Notes: a model not told the origin generated them from the letters alone. 64,000 bases of DNA from LMUY01 sp964246185 (GCA_964246185.1 CAXTPP010000001.1:1-64000); one strand, 5' to 3'; positions 26,908 through 36,927 are shown, numbered from the stretch's first letter. Program-made: numbers and translations.

Positions 26908-29900
26908 TCGGCAGGCTCCAGCGCTGGGTCCTCGCTGAACCCTGCCCGGCGGGAATACAGGCCGATCAGCACGGGCAGGATCACCAGGATCAGGACGGGT
27001 GCCAGCAGGATGCCGCCCACCACCACGAGCGCCAGCGGCTTCTGCACTTGGGAGCCGATGCCGGTGGCGAACGCGGCCGGCAGCAGCCCGACGCAGGCTG
27101 CGATGCAGGTCATCATCACCGGGCGGAACCGCGTCTCGGCCGCATGCAGCACCGCGGCGGCGCGCTCCATGCCGGCCAGGACCAATTGGTTGTAGTAGGA
27201 GACCACCAGGATGCCCTCCATCACCGAAATGCCGAACAGGCCGATGAAGCCGATCGCGGCGGACACGCTGAAAGGCGTGCCGGTGAGGAACAGCACTAGG
27301 ATGCCGCCGATCATCGCCATCGGCATCACGCTGGCGACCAGCAGCGTATCGGTCAGCGAGCCGAAATTGACGTAGAGCAGCAGGGCGATCAGCCCCAGCG
27401 CGATCGGCACCAGAACTTCCAGCCGGGCGATCGCGGCCTGCAAATCCCCGAGCTGACCCACCCATTCCACGTGAAAGCCGCCGGGAATTTGCACCTGATC
27501 GGCGATCTTGCGTTGCGCCTCCAGCACGGCGCTGCCAAGGTCCCGGCCGCGCACGCTGAACTTGATCGGAATGTAACGCTCCTGCCCTTCGCGGTAGATG
27601 AAGGACGCGCCGGACACCAGGTTTACACTGGCCACGTCGCTGAGTGGGATGGATACGTTGCCGTTGCCGCTTGGATTGGGCGCGCCGATACTGATGCGGC
27701 GGATCGCATTCAGGCTGGACCGATCCTGAGATGCCAGCCGCACCATGATGGGAAAATTGCGGTCGCTGCCGTCCTCGTAGACGTTGCCTGCCGCCTGTCC
27801 GCCGATGGCGGTCTGCACCGTGCTGTTGATGTCGCCCGGAGCCAACCCGTAGCGCGCGGCCTTCAACCGATCGATGTCGATCTTGACCGTCGGCTGGCCG
27901 AGCGAGTCGAAGATAGACAAGTCCGTGATGCCCTGCACCGTCGCCAGCACGGCCTTGATCCGCTGCGCGACAGTTTCGAGGGTTGCAAGATCGTTGCCGA
28001 ACAGCTTGACGGAGTTCTCCCCTTTCACGCCGGAGGCCGCTTCCTCAACGTTGTCCTCAATATACTGAGAGAAGTTGAAATCGACCCCCGGGCAAGCCTC
28101 GGACAGCTTGGCCGCCATGTCAGCGGTGAGCGCCGCCCGGTCCACGCCGGCTGGCCACTCGCTCGCTGGTTTCAGGGGAACGAAGAATTCTGCATTGAAA
28201 AACCCAGTGGAATCGGTGCCGTCATCCGGACGGCCATGCTGGGAAACCACGGTCACGACCTCCGGAAAGCCTTTCATCAGCTTGCGCATCTTGTTCACGT
28301 AGTCATCGCTGCCCTCCAGCGAGACCGAGTTCGGCATAGAGGCGCGTACCCAGAGATTGCCCTCCTCTAATTTGGGCAGGAACTCCAGTCCAAGGCCGCC
28401 TGCGCATAGGAATGACAGCAGCAACAGAAGCAGAGCCGATCCTAACGACAGCAGCGGGTTGGCAACGGCGAAATACAGCACGGGAGTGTAGGCCCGGCGC
28501 ATCCCCCGCACCACGAGGGTCTCAGCCTCCTCGACCTTGGCAGGGAACAGCAACGCGCTGAGCGCAGGCGAGACGGTGAAGGTGGCGATCAGGCCACCGA
28601 TGATGGCGTAAGCGTAGGTCTTGGCCATCGGTCCGAAGATGTGGCCCTCGATCCCGGTCAACGTGAACAGCGGGATGAAGCTTGCGATGATGATGGCGGC
28701 GGCGAAGAAGATCGCCTTGTTCACCTCCCTGGCCGAACTCGCGATGACTGCGAACTTGCCGCGAAGGCCGGCGTTGGAGGCTGACCCTTGGACGATGCCG
28801 GAGCGGGCGAACCGCTCGCTCGGCTTTTGCGCCAGGTGGCGGAAGACGTTCTCCACCATGATGACGGTGGCATCCACGATCAAGCCGAAGTCGATCGCGC
28901 CAACCGACAGCAAGTTGGCTGATTCGCCGCGCACGACGAGGATGGTGATGGCGAAGGCAAGCGCAAACGGGATGGTGGCGGCCACGATGATGGCGCTTCG
29001 CAGCGTGCCGAGGAAAACCCACTGCACGAGGAAAATCAGCACGATGCCCACCACCATGTTCTCAAGCACGGTGTGCGTCGTGAGCTTGATGAGGTCCAGC
29101 CGGTCATAGATGCGCTCGATGTGCACGCCGGGCGGCAGGATATTGCTGTAATTCAGCTCGTCGATCAGTTTGGCAGCCGCCTTGATGGTAGGCGCGCTCT
29201 CCGCACCCCGCCGCATCAGCACGATGCCCTGGACGATGTCGTTGTCGTTGTCCTGGCCGGCGATACCGAGCCGGGGCAGGTTGCCGACCGCCACCGTGGC
29301 CAGATCCCGCACCAGCACGGGAGAGCCGTTGTTGGCCGACACCATGGTGTTGCGCACCTCGTCCATGGTCCGGATCAGGCCGACGCCGCGCACCACCGCC
29401 GCCTGCGCGCCGAAATTGACTGTCTGGCCACCCACGTTGACATCGGCGTTGTTTAGCGCGGCCAGAACCTGCGGCACCGTGACGCCGTACTGAAGCAGTT
29501 TGGCCTGGTCAATCGTCACATCGAACGTTTTGGTCTTGCCACCCCAGCCGGTGACGTCCACGACGCCCGGCACTGCCTTGAAGCGACGCTCCAGTATCCA
29601 GTCTTGGATCGTCTTGAGGTCCATAACGGAGTAGCCTGGCGGCCCTATCACCCGATAGCGCAGGATTTCCCCGATGGGGCTCTCCGGCGAGATTTGCGGC
29701 TGGGCTCCGTTGGGCAACGGCGACAGTTGCGAGAGTCGGTTGATAACCCGCTGTTCCGCCTCGTAGTAGTCGAAGTTATAATTAAACTGCACCTTGGTGT
29801 CAGACAGCCCGAACAGCGAAGTCGTGCGGATCGCGGTGACGTTCTGGATGCCAGCCATCTGTATCTCAATCGGGATCGTGATGTTGCGTTCGATCTCCTC

Positions 29901-30071
29901 GGCCGACTGCCCCGTGCTCTGGGTCACGATGTCGATCAGCGGCGGCACCGGGTCAGGATAGGCTTCGATGTTCAGGTTGAGGAAGCTGGCAACCCCCACG
30001 GCGAACATGCCGAGCATGAGGATCACGACCAGCACGCGCTGCTTGATCGCGAAGGCGACGACGGCGTTCAT
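26904..30071 (-). CDS. Heavy-metal efflux RND transporter, CzcA-like
   Basis: A 1055-residue inner-membrane proton-driven pump. The HME-RND signature in the fourth helix is GAIDFGLIVDATVIMVENV, with the Asp, Asp and Glu that carry protons in CzcA. The start region LVVILMLGMFAVGVASFLNLNIEAYPDPVPP (split over 14-44) and two hydrophobic blocks of six helices are complete. It works with the fusion protein encoded upstream and the outer-membrane factor encoded downstream. The metal (Co, Zn, Cd, Ni or Cu) cannot be assigned by sequence alone. Confidence 0.93.
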   Translation of the reverse strand: MNAVVAFAIKQRVLVVILMLGMFAVGVASFLNLNIEAYPDPVPPLIDIVTQSTGQSAEEIERNITIPIEIQMAGIQNVTAIRTTSLFGLSDTKVQFNYNFDYYEAEQRVINRLSQLSPLPNGAQPQISPESPIGEILRYRVIGPPGYSVMDLKTIQDWILERRFKAVPGVVDVTGWGGKTKTFDVTIDQAKLLQYGVTVPQVLAALNNADVNVGGQTVNFGAQAAVVRGVGLIRTMDEVRNTMVSANNGSPVLVRDLATVAVGNLPRLGIAGQDNDNDIVQGIVLMRRGAESAPTIKAAAKLIDELNYSNILPPGVHIERIYDRLDLIKLTTHTVLENMVVGIVLIFLVQWVFLGTLRSAIIVAATIPFALAFAITILVVRGESANLLSVGAIDFGLIVDATVIMVENVFRHLAQKPSERFARSGIVQGSASNAGLRGKFAVIASSAREVNKAIFFAAAIIIASFIPLFTLTGIEGHIFGPMAKTYAYAIIGGLIATFTVSPALSALLFPAKVEEAETLVVRGMRRAYTPVLYFAVANPLLSLGSALLLLLLSFLCAGGLGLEFLPKLEEGNLWVRASMPNSVSLEGSDDYVNKMRKLMKGFPEVVTVVSQHGRPDDGTDSTGFFNAEFFVPLKPASEWPAGVDRAALTADMAAKLSEACPGVDFNFSQYIEDNVEEAASGVKGENSVKLFGNDLATLETVAQRIKAVLATVQGITDLSIFDSLGQPTVKIDIDRLKAARYGLAPGDINSTVQTAIGGQAAGNVYEDGSDRNFPIMVRLASQDRSSLNAIRRISIGAPNPSGNGNVSIPLSDVASVNLVSGASFIYREGQERYIPIKFSVRGRDLGSAVLEAQRKIADQVQIPGGFHVEWVGQLGDLQAAIARLEVLVPIALGLIALLLYVNFGSLTDTLLVASVMPMAMIGGILVLFLTGTPFSVSAAIGFIGLFGISVMEGILVVSYYNQLVLAGMERAAAVLHAAETRFRPVMMTCIAACVGLLPAAFATGIGSQVQKPLALVVVGGILLAPVLILVILPVLIGLYSRRAGFSEDPALEPAE

Positions 30072-30075
30072 GGCC

Positions 30076-31395
30076 TCAATCCGGCTGTGCGGCGCGGTCG
30101 ATGAACAGCGAGCCGCTGGTCACGACCGTGTCGCCCGCCTTGAGGCCGTCCAGCACCTCGACGAGGCGGCCATCGTTGTGGCCGAGCTTGACCTTGCGGA
30201 TGGACAGCGTCTTGTCCGGTCCCACCAGCCAGACGTGAGGGTTGTCCGCGTCATAGACCAGCGCCTCTTCTGGGACCGCTGGCTGCCGGTCGGCCTGCCC
30301 GGTGATGATGCGGAAGGTAGCGAACATCTCGGGCTTCAGCGCCCCGTCCGCATTCTCGATCTCGGCATGGATCGGCAGCCGGTGGGTGTTCGGGTCGATG
30401 CTGGCGGCCACGTAGGTGACCCGGGCGGTGAACACGTGGCTGGGAAAGGCGAGCACGCTCACCTCCACCATGTCGCCCAGGTGCACCAGGGGCGCGTCCA
30501 CCTCCCGCACGTTGGCCACCAGCCAGACGCGCGAGCTGTTGCCGATGGTGAACACCGGAGTGGAGCCGCCGTTGAGCTGGGTGACGATGTTCTGTCCGAT
30601 GCCGGCCTGGCGCTGCAGGATGGTGCCGGAGATCGGCGCCTGCAGCAGGGCTTCCGGGCTGAACCGGGTTGGGTCGAGGGATGTCTCCATGGCGGCCACC
30701 TCCCGGTCGCCCTTGCCCAGGATGCGCAGGCGGTTGCGCACGGCGCCCAGCGCCACCTCCGCGTTGTTCAGGGTGCCATGGGCGGTGGCCAGGTCCGATT
30801 GGGTTTGCTGCCAGTCCTTGAGCGAGCCGCCCTGGGCCAGGTACAGCTCGTGCTGCCGCTTCTCCGACGATGTGGCGAGCACCAGTCCCGCCTTGGCTGT
30901 CCGGTCGCCCGCGATGGCGCTGACCAGGTCGTTGGCCGCCTGGACGAACTCGCTGGCCTGCATGCTGAGCAACGGGTCCCCGGCGTGGACCACGTCGCCC
31001 GCCTTGACGAACAGCTTGGTCACCCGGCCGGTATAGGGCGAGAACACCTGGGTGGACAGGTCGTCGTCGATGGCGATCTTGCCGTCGGTGACCTGGGAGG
31101 CGGAGAACGCCGCGTCCTTGACCTGGGCCGTCTTGAAGCCGGCCCATTGCTGGTCGGTGGGCTTGAAGCTGTCGGACGATGCCGCCTGCGGCGCGGGCGG
31201 CGCTGCCGGCTTCGTGAGCAGGCTGCCGAGCAGCAGGTAGGCGGCGAGCAGAGCCGCGCCGACAGCGACGACGGCTACTTGGAGCGCCCGGGGAAGCCGC
31301 CGGGCAGGCCTGCGATGGACCTGGGCGTCGTTCTCCTCGCCTAGCTTCGAGCGGTCAGGCGGCGAAGGCTGTGACAACATGTCCATGAACGGCAC
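30076..31395 (-). CDS. RND efflux periplasmic adaptor (CzcB-like)
   Basis: About 439 residues. It has an N-terminal membrane anchor (LQVAVVAVGAALLAAYLLLG). A barrel-sandwich hybrid domain is split by a helical hairpin (YTGRVTKLFVKAGDVVHAGDPLL and APISGTILQRQAGIG). Beta-barrel and membrane-proximal domains follow. It links the pump to the outer-membrane channel. Three Met codons within the first six leave the exact start open. No His-rich metal-binding N-terminus is visible. Confidence 0.9.
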   Translation of the reverse strand: MPFMDMLSQPSPPDRSKLGEENDAQVHRRPARRLPRALQVAVVAVGAALLAAYLLLGSLLTKPAAPPAPQAASSDSFKPTDQQWAGFKTAQVKDAAFSASQVTDGKIAIDDDLSTQVFSPYTGRVTKLFVKAGDVVHAGDPLLSMQASEFVQAANDLVSAIAGDRTAKAGLVLATSSEKRQHELYLAQGGSLKDWQQTQSDLATAHGTLNNAEVALGAVRNRLRILGKGDREVAAMETSLDPTRFSPEALLQAPISGTILQRQAGIGQNIVTQLNGGSTPVFTIGNSSRVWLVANVREVDAPLVHLGDMVEVSVLAFPSHVFTARVTYVAASIDPNTHRLPIHAEIENADGALKPEMFATFRIITGQADRQPAVPEEALVYDADNPHVWLVGPDKTLSIRKVKLGHNDGRLVEVLDGLKAGDTVVTSGSLFIDRAAQPD

Positions 31396-31538
31396 CTAAA
31401 TCCTGCAGCGGCGACCCAATGGTTGCCTTCTGCGTTAATCCCGGACCTTGCCGTCCGGTCAGGCAACCGCCCGTCTCATACAATGTCCCAACTTGGACCG
31501 CCATGCGGCTGGCCTCGGCCGGGTAGGCCCGCACGCCT

Positions 31539-33221
31539 TCAGAAGTGGGCTATGACGTCCCCCGCTGCGAGGAAGGTGTGGTTATGGTCCGGTGCAAGAC
31601 CCCGGGATGGGCTGCCATCGAACGCATTGCGACTGGACGCCCAGTATCCCACTTCGGGCCGCATTTCCAGTTGCGGCGAGAGCCAATGCTGCCAGCCAAC
31701 CGTAAACTCGTAGTAGTCCGCCTTGATGCCGGTCCGCTGGCCCTGCGGATCATGATAGTATTCCGGCCGGAACGAAAAGTTATTGAGCGGGTCCGGTGAG
31801 TAGTTGATGTAGGCCAGCGCGCCGATGGCGCTGGCCTGGCAGCGCAGCCTGGCAGGGTTGTCGCACTGCGCCAAGTTTGGTCCATTGATCGGGATGAACT
31901 GCGGCGAGAACGGCGTGCCGCCACCTTGATAGATCGCTACGGCCTGCGCGTTGTTGGCGTTCGGCACGTTCCTTTGATATTCATAGTAGCTTTCAAACGA
32001 CAAATGCCAATGATCGTTGAATTTGTGATAATAGGTCGTGCCATACCAATTCAGGTTGTTGTATCCCCACTGGGCTCCGTTGATAGCATTGACGCAAGGA
32101 TAGATATTGTCGTTACCCTCATTGAAGTTATAGCGTATGCAGGCGGTAAATGATGGCTGATTTCCAGGGTCTTTGGGAAATGTGGCACCTGTATACAGCG
32201 CATTAAATGGTATCCCGTTAGGAACGTTGTTGTTGATGTGCCACAGCGGCGTCTCCGTGCCGTCGCTGATGCCGAGCTGGACAAACAGATTCTTGGTGAC
32301 CGCCAAGGTGGTCTGGATGCCCGTGTTGGTGTAGTTGTCATAATTGTAAGTAAGCGAGTGGGTGTACATGTAGTTGTTTGGTGCCAACTGCGCCTCGATG
32401 TCCGGCAATGAGATGTAGCGGCCGAAGCGGATCATCAGGCCTTGCATCACCTGCGGGACGAAGACTTCGCCATAGACCATGGGGAAATCGTAGCCGTTGG
32501 GATTGTTGTGCTTGAGCAGCTGGTAACTGGCGAGGCCGTAGGACGTGGTGTAGCGGTAGTTCTCGCCATAGATGCCGGAAAGCCTGAAACCCCAGTCAAC
32601 ATGGTCCTGCTGAACCGTGTCCGGCGTACGCTCGATATAGACTACGGCCTGGTCGAGCTGGACGGTGTTCGGGGTGTAGGCATAGCCGATCGGCGCATTG
32701 CCTGCCGGTTGCCGCGAGTTGCTGCTGACGTTGGCGCCGACATCCACCCAGCCATAGATCTGGATGTGGTTGTCGGACAGGAACTTGCCGGTGCCGGTGT
32801 TCGCGATGGCGACCATGAGCGGGCTATCGACCGAGTTGGGCCGGTTCACGCCAAGGCTGGTCGTGCCGCCGTACGGCCATTCCGTGAACGGCATCGGCGG
32901 GGTGCTCTCAGGCGTTGCCGGCCAATCGGCCCGACGGCCTGGCGGCGCGTTGGGATCGGTGGGTGCGGCCGCCTGTCCCCATTCGAGCTTGTAATAATTG
33001 AGCAGCCGCACTGCGACGTTGTCGCCGAGGTAGGTGTCCAGGCAGGCGTAGTTTTTGTAGGGATCAGGGTTGGCCGTGCAATCGGCGGTCGGCGCAGTCT
33101 CCGGCGCGACCGGGGTGGGCGCCTTCGCCGCGGATGGCGACTGCGCCGAGGCGGCAGCCGTCCACATCAAGGCGCTTGCCGCGATCGCAGTGCCCGAAAC
33201 CAGTTGCATCAGGCGGCTCAT
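31539..33221 (-). CDS. OmpL-like outer-membrane beta-barrel protein
   Basis: A 560-residue exported barrel, similar to the putative porin-2 (OmpL-like) family. The chosen ATG at 33221 gives a standard signal (MQLVSGTAIAASALMWTAAASAQ). The mature part is rich in Tyr, Asn and Trp with alternating beta-strand patterns (IQIYGWVDVGANVSSNSRQ) and ends in a Phe, as many outer-membrane barrels do. It may be co-expressed with the metal efflux genes, whose first start lies 143 bases downstream. Substrate unknown. Confidence 0.82.
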   Translation of the reverse strand: MSRLMQLVSGTAIAASALMWTAAASAQSPSAAKAPTPVAPETAPTADCTANPDPYKNYACLDTYLGDNVAVRLLNYYKLEWGQAAAPTDPNAPPGRRADWPATPESTPPMPFTEWPYGGTTSLGVNRPNSVDSPLMVAIANTGTGKFLSDNHIQIYGWVDVGANVSSNSRQPAGNAPIGYAYTPNTVQLDQAVVYIERTPDTVQQDHVDWGFRLSGIYGENYRYTTSYGLASYQLLKHNNPNGYDFPMVYGEVFVPQVMQGLMIRFGRYISLPDIEAQLAPNNYMYTHSLTYNYDNYTNTGIQTTLAVTKNLFVQLGISDGTETPLWHINNNVPNGIPFNALYTGATFPKDPGNQPSFTACIRYNFNEGNDNIYPCVNAINGAQWGYNNLNWYGTTYYHKFNDHWHLSFESYYEYQRNVPNANNAQAVAIYQGGGTPFSPQFIPINGPNLAQCDNPARLRCQASAIGALAYINYSPDPLNNFSFRPEYYHDPQGQRTGIKADYYEFTVGWQHWLSPQLEMRPEVGYWASSRNAFDGSPSRGLAPDHNHTFLAAGDVIAHF

Positions 33222-33344
33222 GGTAACACTCCCAAAACAGGCCTGCGCAAGCGACAGGCAATGCTGCACAGACCCGCTATCGCGGTGCAGCATCTAAAAT
33301 CGATGTGTTTTCCTGACGTGTCCGTGCCCGGAAGGTGCTGCCTT

Positions 33345-33412
33345 CGGCATTGATGCTTCATTACAACACCGAACTGACGGCACGGCGGTGGGGTGTCTTG
33401 CTGCTCCGCTAA
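33345..33412 (+). repeat. 68-bp direct repeat, left copy
   Basis: It begins CGGCATTGATGCTTCATTAC and ends TGTCTTGCTGCTCCGCTAA. It matches 40495-40562 in the same orientation at 61 of 68 positions by my count. It lies directly beside the truncated IS5-like transposase. Confidence 0.85.
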
Positions 33413-33415
33413 GGG

Positions 33416-34020
33416 CTAGGGGCAAAACCGTTTGATTTGTTGCAGGCAGATGACGGCGCAGGCGAGTGTTGTGAGGGCGAGGTGGAGATCGGCGCGGCGC
33501 TCGCTGCGGATGCTGAGGCGCCGGAAGCGGGCGAGCCGGGCGAAGCTGCACTCCACCACCCAGCTGTTCCGTCCAAGGTGGGCGCTGCTCCATGCCACGT
33601 CGCGCGATGCGGGCCTGATCCCACGGACCCGGCACTTCCGGCGGCAGCGTCGGTGATCGTATCCCTTGTCGGCGTGCAGCTTGTCCGGGCGCTTGCGTGG
33701 CCGCCCGCGGTGCCTGGCCCGCACGCCCGGCACGGCGTCCAGCGTGGCTGTCAGCATCATGCTGTCGTGGCGGTTGGCGCCGCTCAGCGTGACGCCGAGC
33801 GGCGTGCCGCGGGCGTCGGTGAGGAGGTGACGCTTGGTGCCCGGCCGGCCGCGATCCGTTGGGTTCGGGCCGACCTCGGCACCCGCTTTTTTGCCGCCAG
33901 GCTGGCGCTGTCGAGGACCGCCCGGCTCCAGTTCAGCGACCCTGCGTCGTTCAGCCGCTCCAGCAGCACCCGATGCAGCCGGACCCAGACCCCAGCCGTA
34001 CCAAAAAACTCTGCCGCATA
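33416..34020 (-). mobile_element. IS5-family (IS427-like) transposase, 5'-truncated and frame-shifted
   Basis: The C-terminal part is readable: NPTDRGRPGTKRHLLTDARG, LSGANRHDSMML, then HADKGYDHRRCRRK, WVVECSFARLARFRRLSIR and ACAVICLQQIKR. The preceding part (VRLHRVLLERLNDAGSLNWSRAVLDSASLA) is in another frame. The switch falls at an AAAAAA run near 33888-33893. The first 70-80 residues are missing upstream of about 34015. Frame shifting at A-runs is normal in IS427-type elements, but the missing N-terminus makes this copy inactive. Confidence 0.85.
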
Positions 34021-34096
34021 CGCCGAGAGATTTATGACTGTCTTTGGTTGGATCTCTCAAAATTGGCCCTTTCAGGCCGAGGTGACATCTTGACCT

Positions 34097-35479
34097 TCAA
34101 AAATGGATTGCTCGCCCGTAAGCGTCTAATACGGCCTCGTGCATTGTCTCGCTGACTGTCGGGTGCGGGAAAACGGTGCGCATCAAATCCGTCTCCGTCG
34201 TCTCCAAAGTGCGGGCAATGGCGTAGCCCTGGATCATTTCTGTCACTTCCGCGCCACACATGTGTGCGCCCAGCAACTCGCCAGTGCCAGAGTCGAACAC
34301 CACCTTCACCATGCCCTCTGGTTCGCCCATCGCCAAAGCCTTGCCGTTGCCCACGAAGGGGAAGCGACCGACGCGGACCTCGTGCCCGATCTCCTTAGCT
34401 CGCGCCTCGGTCAGCCCGATTGAGGCCACTTGCGGCCGGCAGTAGGTGCAGCCGGGAATGTTGGTCCAGTCGATCGGGTGCACATCATTCAGCTTGGCAA
34501 TCTTCTCCACGCAAATAACGCCCTCGTGGCTCGCCTTGTGCGCCAGCCATGGCGCGCCCGCGATGTCGCCGATCGCATAGACGCCGGGTTCGCCGGTGCG
34601 GCAATACTCGTCGATCACCACATGCGTCCGCTCGACGACGACCTTGGTGCCTTCGAGCCCGAGATCCTCCACGTTGCCGACGATGCCAGCGGCCGAGATG
34701 ACGCGCTCTACGGTGATCTCCTGCACCTTGCCGCTGGATTCTACGGTGGCCGTGACATTGTCGGCGCCCTTCTGCACTGCCGTGACCTTGGCGCCGGTGA
34801 TGATCTTGATGCCTTGTTTCTCGAACGCTTTGCGGGCAAAGGCGCTGATCTCGGCGTCCTCCACCGGCAGCACGCGGTCGAGAACCTCCACCACCGTCAC
34901 CTCAGCGCCCATGTTCCGGTAAAACGAGGCGAACTCTATCCCGATCGCGCCCGAGCCGATCACCAGCAGTGATTGGGGCATCATCGGCGGCACCATCGCT
35001 TCGCGGTAGGTCCAAATCAGCTTGCCGTCCGCCTCGATGCCGGGCAACTGGCGCGCGCGTGCGCCGGTGGCCAGGATGATGTGCGGCGCGGCGAGCACCC
35101 GCTCGCCGACCGTCACGGTGTTCTTGCCCGCAAGCCTGCCGATGCCGTCGATGACGGTGACCTTGTTCTTCTTCAAAAGGTGGCCCACGCCGGACGCCAG
35201 TTGCTTGGATATCTTACGCGACCGCTTGACCACGGCCGGCAAGTCAAAACGGATGTTGTCCGCGGCGAAACCGTATTCCGGCAGGTTGTGCAGCAGATGG
35301 TTGATCTCAGCCGAGCGCAGCAACGCCTTGGTGGGAATGCAGCCCCAGTTGAGGCAGATGCCGCCCAAGTGCTCGCGCTCGACCACGGCCGCCTTCATGC
35401 CGAGTTGGGCCGCACGGATGGCGGCCACATAGCCACCGGGGCCGCCGCCGATGATGATGATGTCGAATTGGTCAGCCAT
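34097..35479 (-). CDS. lpdA: Dihydrolipoyl dehydrogenase (E3) of the pyruvate dehydrogenase complex
   Basis: A 460-residue FAD enzyme that reoxidises the lipoyl groups of E2 with NAD. It has FAD motif IIGGGPGGYVAA, redox disulfide CLNWGCIPTK, NAD-binding VIGSGAIGIEFASF and the catalytic His-Glu region HPTVSETMHEA near the C-terminus. GGAG lies upstream of the ATG. Last gene of the pdh operon, separated from pdhC by 101 bases with hairpins. A second paralogue is at 62173-63564. Confidence 0.96.
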   Translation of the reverse strand: MADQFDIIIIGGGPGGYVAAIRAAQLGMKAAVVEREHLGGICLNWGCIPTKALLRSAEINHLLHNLPEYGFAADNIRFDLPAVVKRSRKISKQLASGVGHLLKKNKVTVIDGIGRLAGKNTVTVGERVLAAPHIILATGARARQLPGIEADGKLIWTYREAMVPPMMPQSLLVIGSGAIGIEFASFYRNMGAEVTVVEVLDRVLPVEDAEISAFARKAFEKQGIKIITGAKVTAVQKGADNVTATVESSGKVQEITVERVISAAGIVGNVEDLGLEGTKVVVERTHVVIDEYCRTGEPGVYAIGDIAGAPWLAHKASHEGVICVEKIAKLNDVHPIDWTNIPGCTYCRPQVASIGLTEARAKEIGHEVRVGRFPFVGNGKALAMGEPEGMVKVVFDSGTGELLGAHMCGAEVTEMIQGYAIARTLETTETDLMRTVFPHPTVSETMHEAVLDAYGRAIHF

Positions 35480-35494
35480 GGGTCACTCCATATG

Positions 35495-35575
35495 ACCGCC
35501 CTTGCTCAACCTTTTTGAAAAGGGAAGGCGGTTTCCTGCTTGCTCTTGCTCGGAGAGCAATCTGGGCAAGAGCCG
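35495..35575 (-). other. Hairpin-rich spacer between pdhC and lpdA
   Basis: Nested inverted repeat ACCGCC...GGCGGT (35495-35532) with an inner CCTTT/AAAGG stem at 35510-35523. A second stem TTGCTC-GGA-GAGCAA follows at 35546-35560. The T tracts needed for strong termination are poor. It may be a processing or partial-termination site that sets the E3 to E2 ratio (inference). Confidence 0.55.
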
Positions 35576-35580
35576 CCAGG

Positions 35581-36927
35581 TTACAGCATCAAGCTCAGCG
35601 GGTCCTGCATGATGGCTTTGAACGCGGCCATCCACTCCGCCGCCACTGCCCCGTCGATCACCCGGTGATCCACGCTGAGCGTGCCTGTCATCATCATGGC
35701 GGGGACCACCGCGCCCTCCCGCACCACGGGGCGCAGCTCCCCGGCGCCGACGGCCAGGATGCCCCCCTGCGGCGGGTTGATTATGGCGGAGAACGACTTC
35801 ACCCCATACATGCCGAGGTTGGAAATCGAGAAGCCGCCGCCCTGGAACTCTTCGGGCTTGAGCTTGCTGGCGCGCGCCCGAATCGCCAAGTCTTTCATCT
35901 CGTTGCTTATCGCAGCCAGGCCCTTCTGGTCCGCCCGGCGAATGATGGGCGTGATCAGCCCACCTTCCGTCGCCACGGCCACGCTGACATCCACGTCGGC
36001 ATACATCGCGATGCCGTCTTCCGTCCAACTCGCGTTGGCCGCCGGAACCTGGCGCAGCGCCACCGCCACCGCCTTGATCACCAGGTCATTCACCGAGAGC
36101 TTGAACGATGCCGGGCCATCCTTAGCGGAGCGGGCGTTCAGGTCTCCCCGCAGCTTCATCAGCGCGTCGATCTCGATGTCTGCGGCGACATAAAAATGCG
36201 GCACGGTCTGCTTGGCTTCCGTCAGCCGACGGGCGATCACCCGGCGCATGGTCGTATGCGGCACAAGGGTGTGCTTGCCCGCAATCGGGGCGGGGCGCGC
36301 CACGGGGGCCGGCACCGGAGCAGCCGCTGCCGCAGGCGCGACTAGCGGCGGTGCCAAGCCCGGTACTAGGGGAGGAGCAGTGGGCGGTGCGGGAGGCTTG
36401 GCGGAGCGCGCCGACTCCACATCCACCTTGATGATGCGCCCATTCGGCCCCGAGCCACGGATGCCCTCTAGGGTCAGGCCGGCTTGCTGCGCCATGCGCC
36501 GGGCAAGCGGGGAGGCGAACAGGCGCATCCCATGGTCGTGCCCATTCGGCAGCGGCGCAAGCGTTGCCGTTGCGGGCGGCTGAGAGGCGAACGGCCCCGG
36601 CGGCGGCGCACCCGACGCGGATGAGTCGGCTACCGGCGAATTCGCCATGGCGCCTCGTGGGTCGGCGCTGGCCGGCACACTTTCCCCTGCCTCCACCAGG
36701 ATCGCGATCGGGGCATTCACCGGCACGCCTGCCGTGCCGTCAGCGACCAGGATGCGGCCCAGCACGCCCTCGTCCACCGCTTCGACCTCCATGGTGGCCT
36801 TGTCGGTTTCGATCTCGGCCAGCACGTCCCCGGCAGTGACGTTGTCACCCTCTTTCTTGAGCCAGCGCGCCAGCGTGCCTTCCGTCATGGTGGGCGACAG
36901 CGCGGGCATCAGGATATTCGTCGCCAT
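35581..36927 (-). CDS. pdhC: Dihydrolipoamide acetyltransferase (E2) of pyruvate dehydrogenase
   Basis: A 448-residue E2. The lipoyl domain spans 1-80 with ETDKATMEVEAVD (lipoylated Lys). A proline/alanine linker follows, then the E1/E3-binding domain (ASPLARRMAQQAGLTLEGIRGSG) and a catalytic acetyltransferase domain ending with DHRVIDGAVAAEW (HRxxDG). It transfers the acetyl group to CoA and forms the core of the complex. The start is the ATG overlapping the pdhB stop by one base; an upstream frame start at 36960 would lie inside pdhB. Confidence 0.96.
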   Translation of the reverse strand: MATNILMPALSPTMTEGTLARWLKKEGDNVTAGDVLAEIETDKATMEVEAVDEGVLGRILVADGTAGVPVNAPIAILVEAGESVPASADPRGAMANSPVADSSASGAPPPGPFASQPPATATLAPLPNGHDHGMRLFASPLARRMAQQAGLTLEGIRGSGPNGRIIKVDVESARSAKPPAPPTAPPLVPGLAPPLVAPAAAAAPVPAPVARPAPIAGKHTLVPHTTMRRVIARRLTEAKQTVPHFYVAADIEIDALMKLRGDLNARSAKDGPASFKLSVNDLVIKAVAVALRQVPAANASWTEDGIAMYADVDVSVAVATEGGLITPIIRRADQKGLAAISNEMKDLAIRARASKLKPEEFQGGGFSISNLGMYGVKSFSAIINPPQGGILAVGAGELRPVVREGAVVPAMMMTGTLSVDHRVIDGAVAAEWMAAFKAIMQDPLSLML

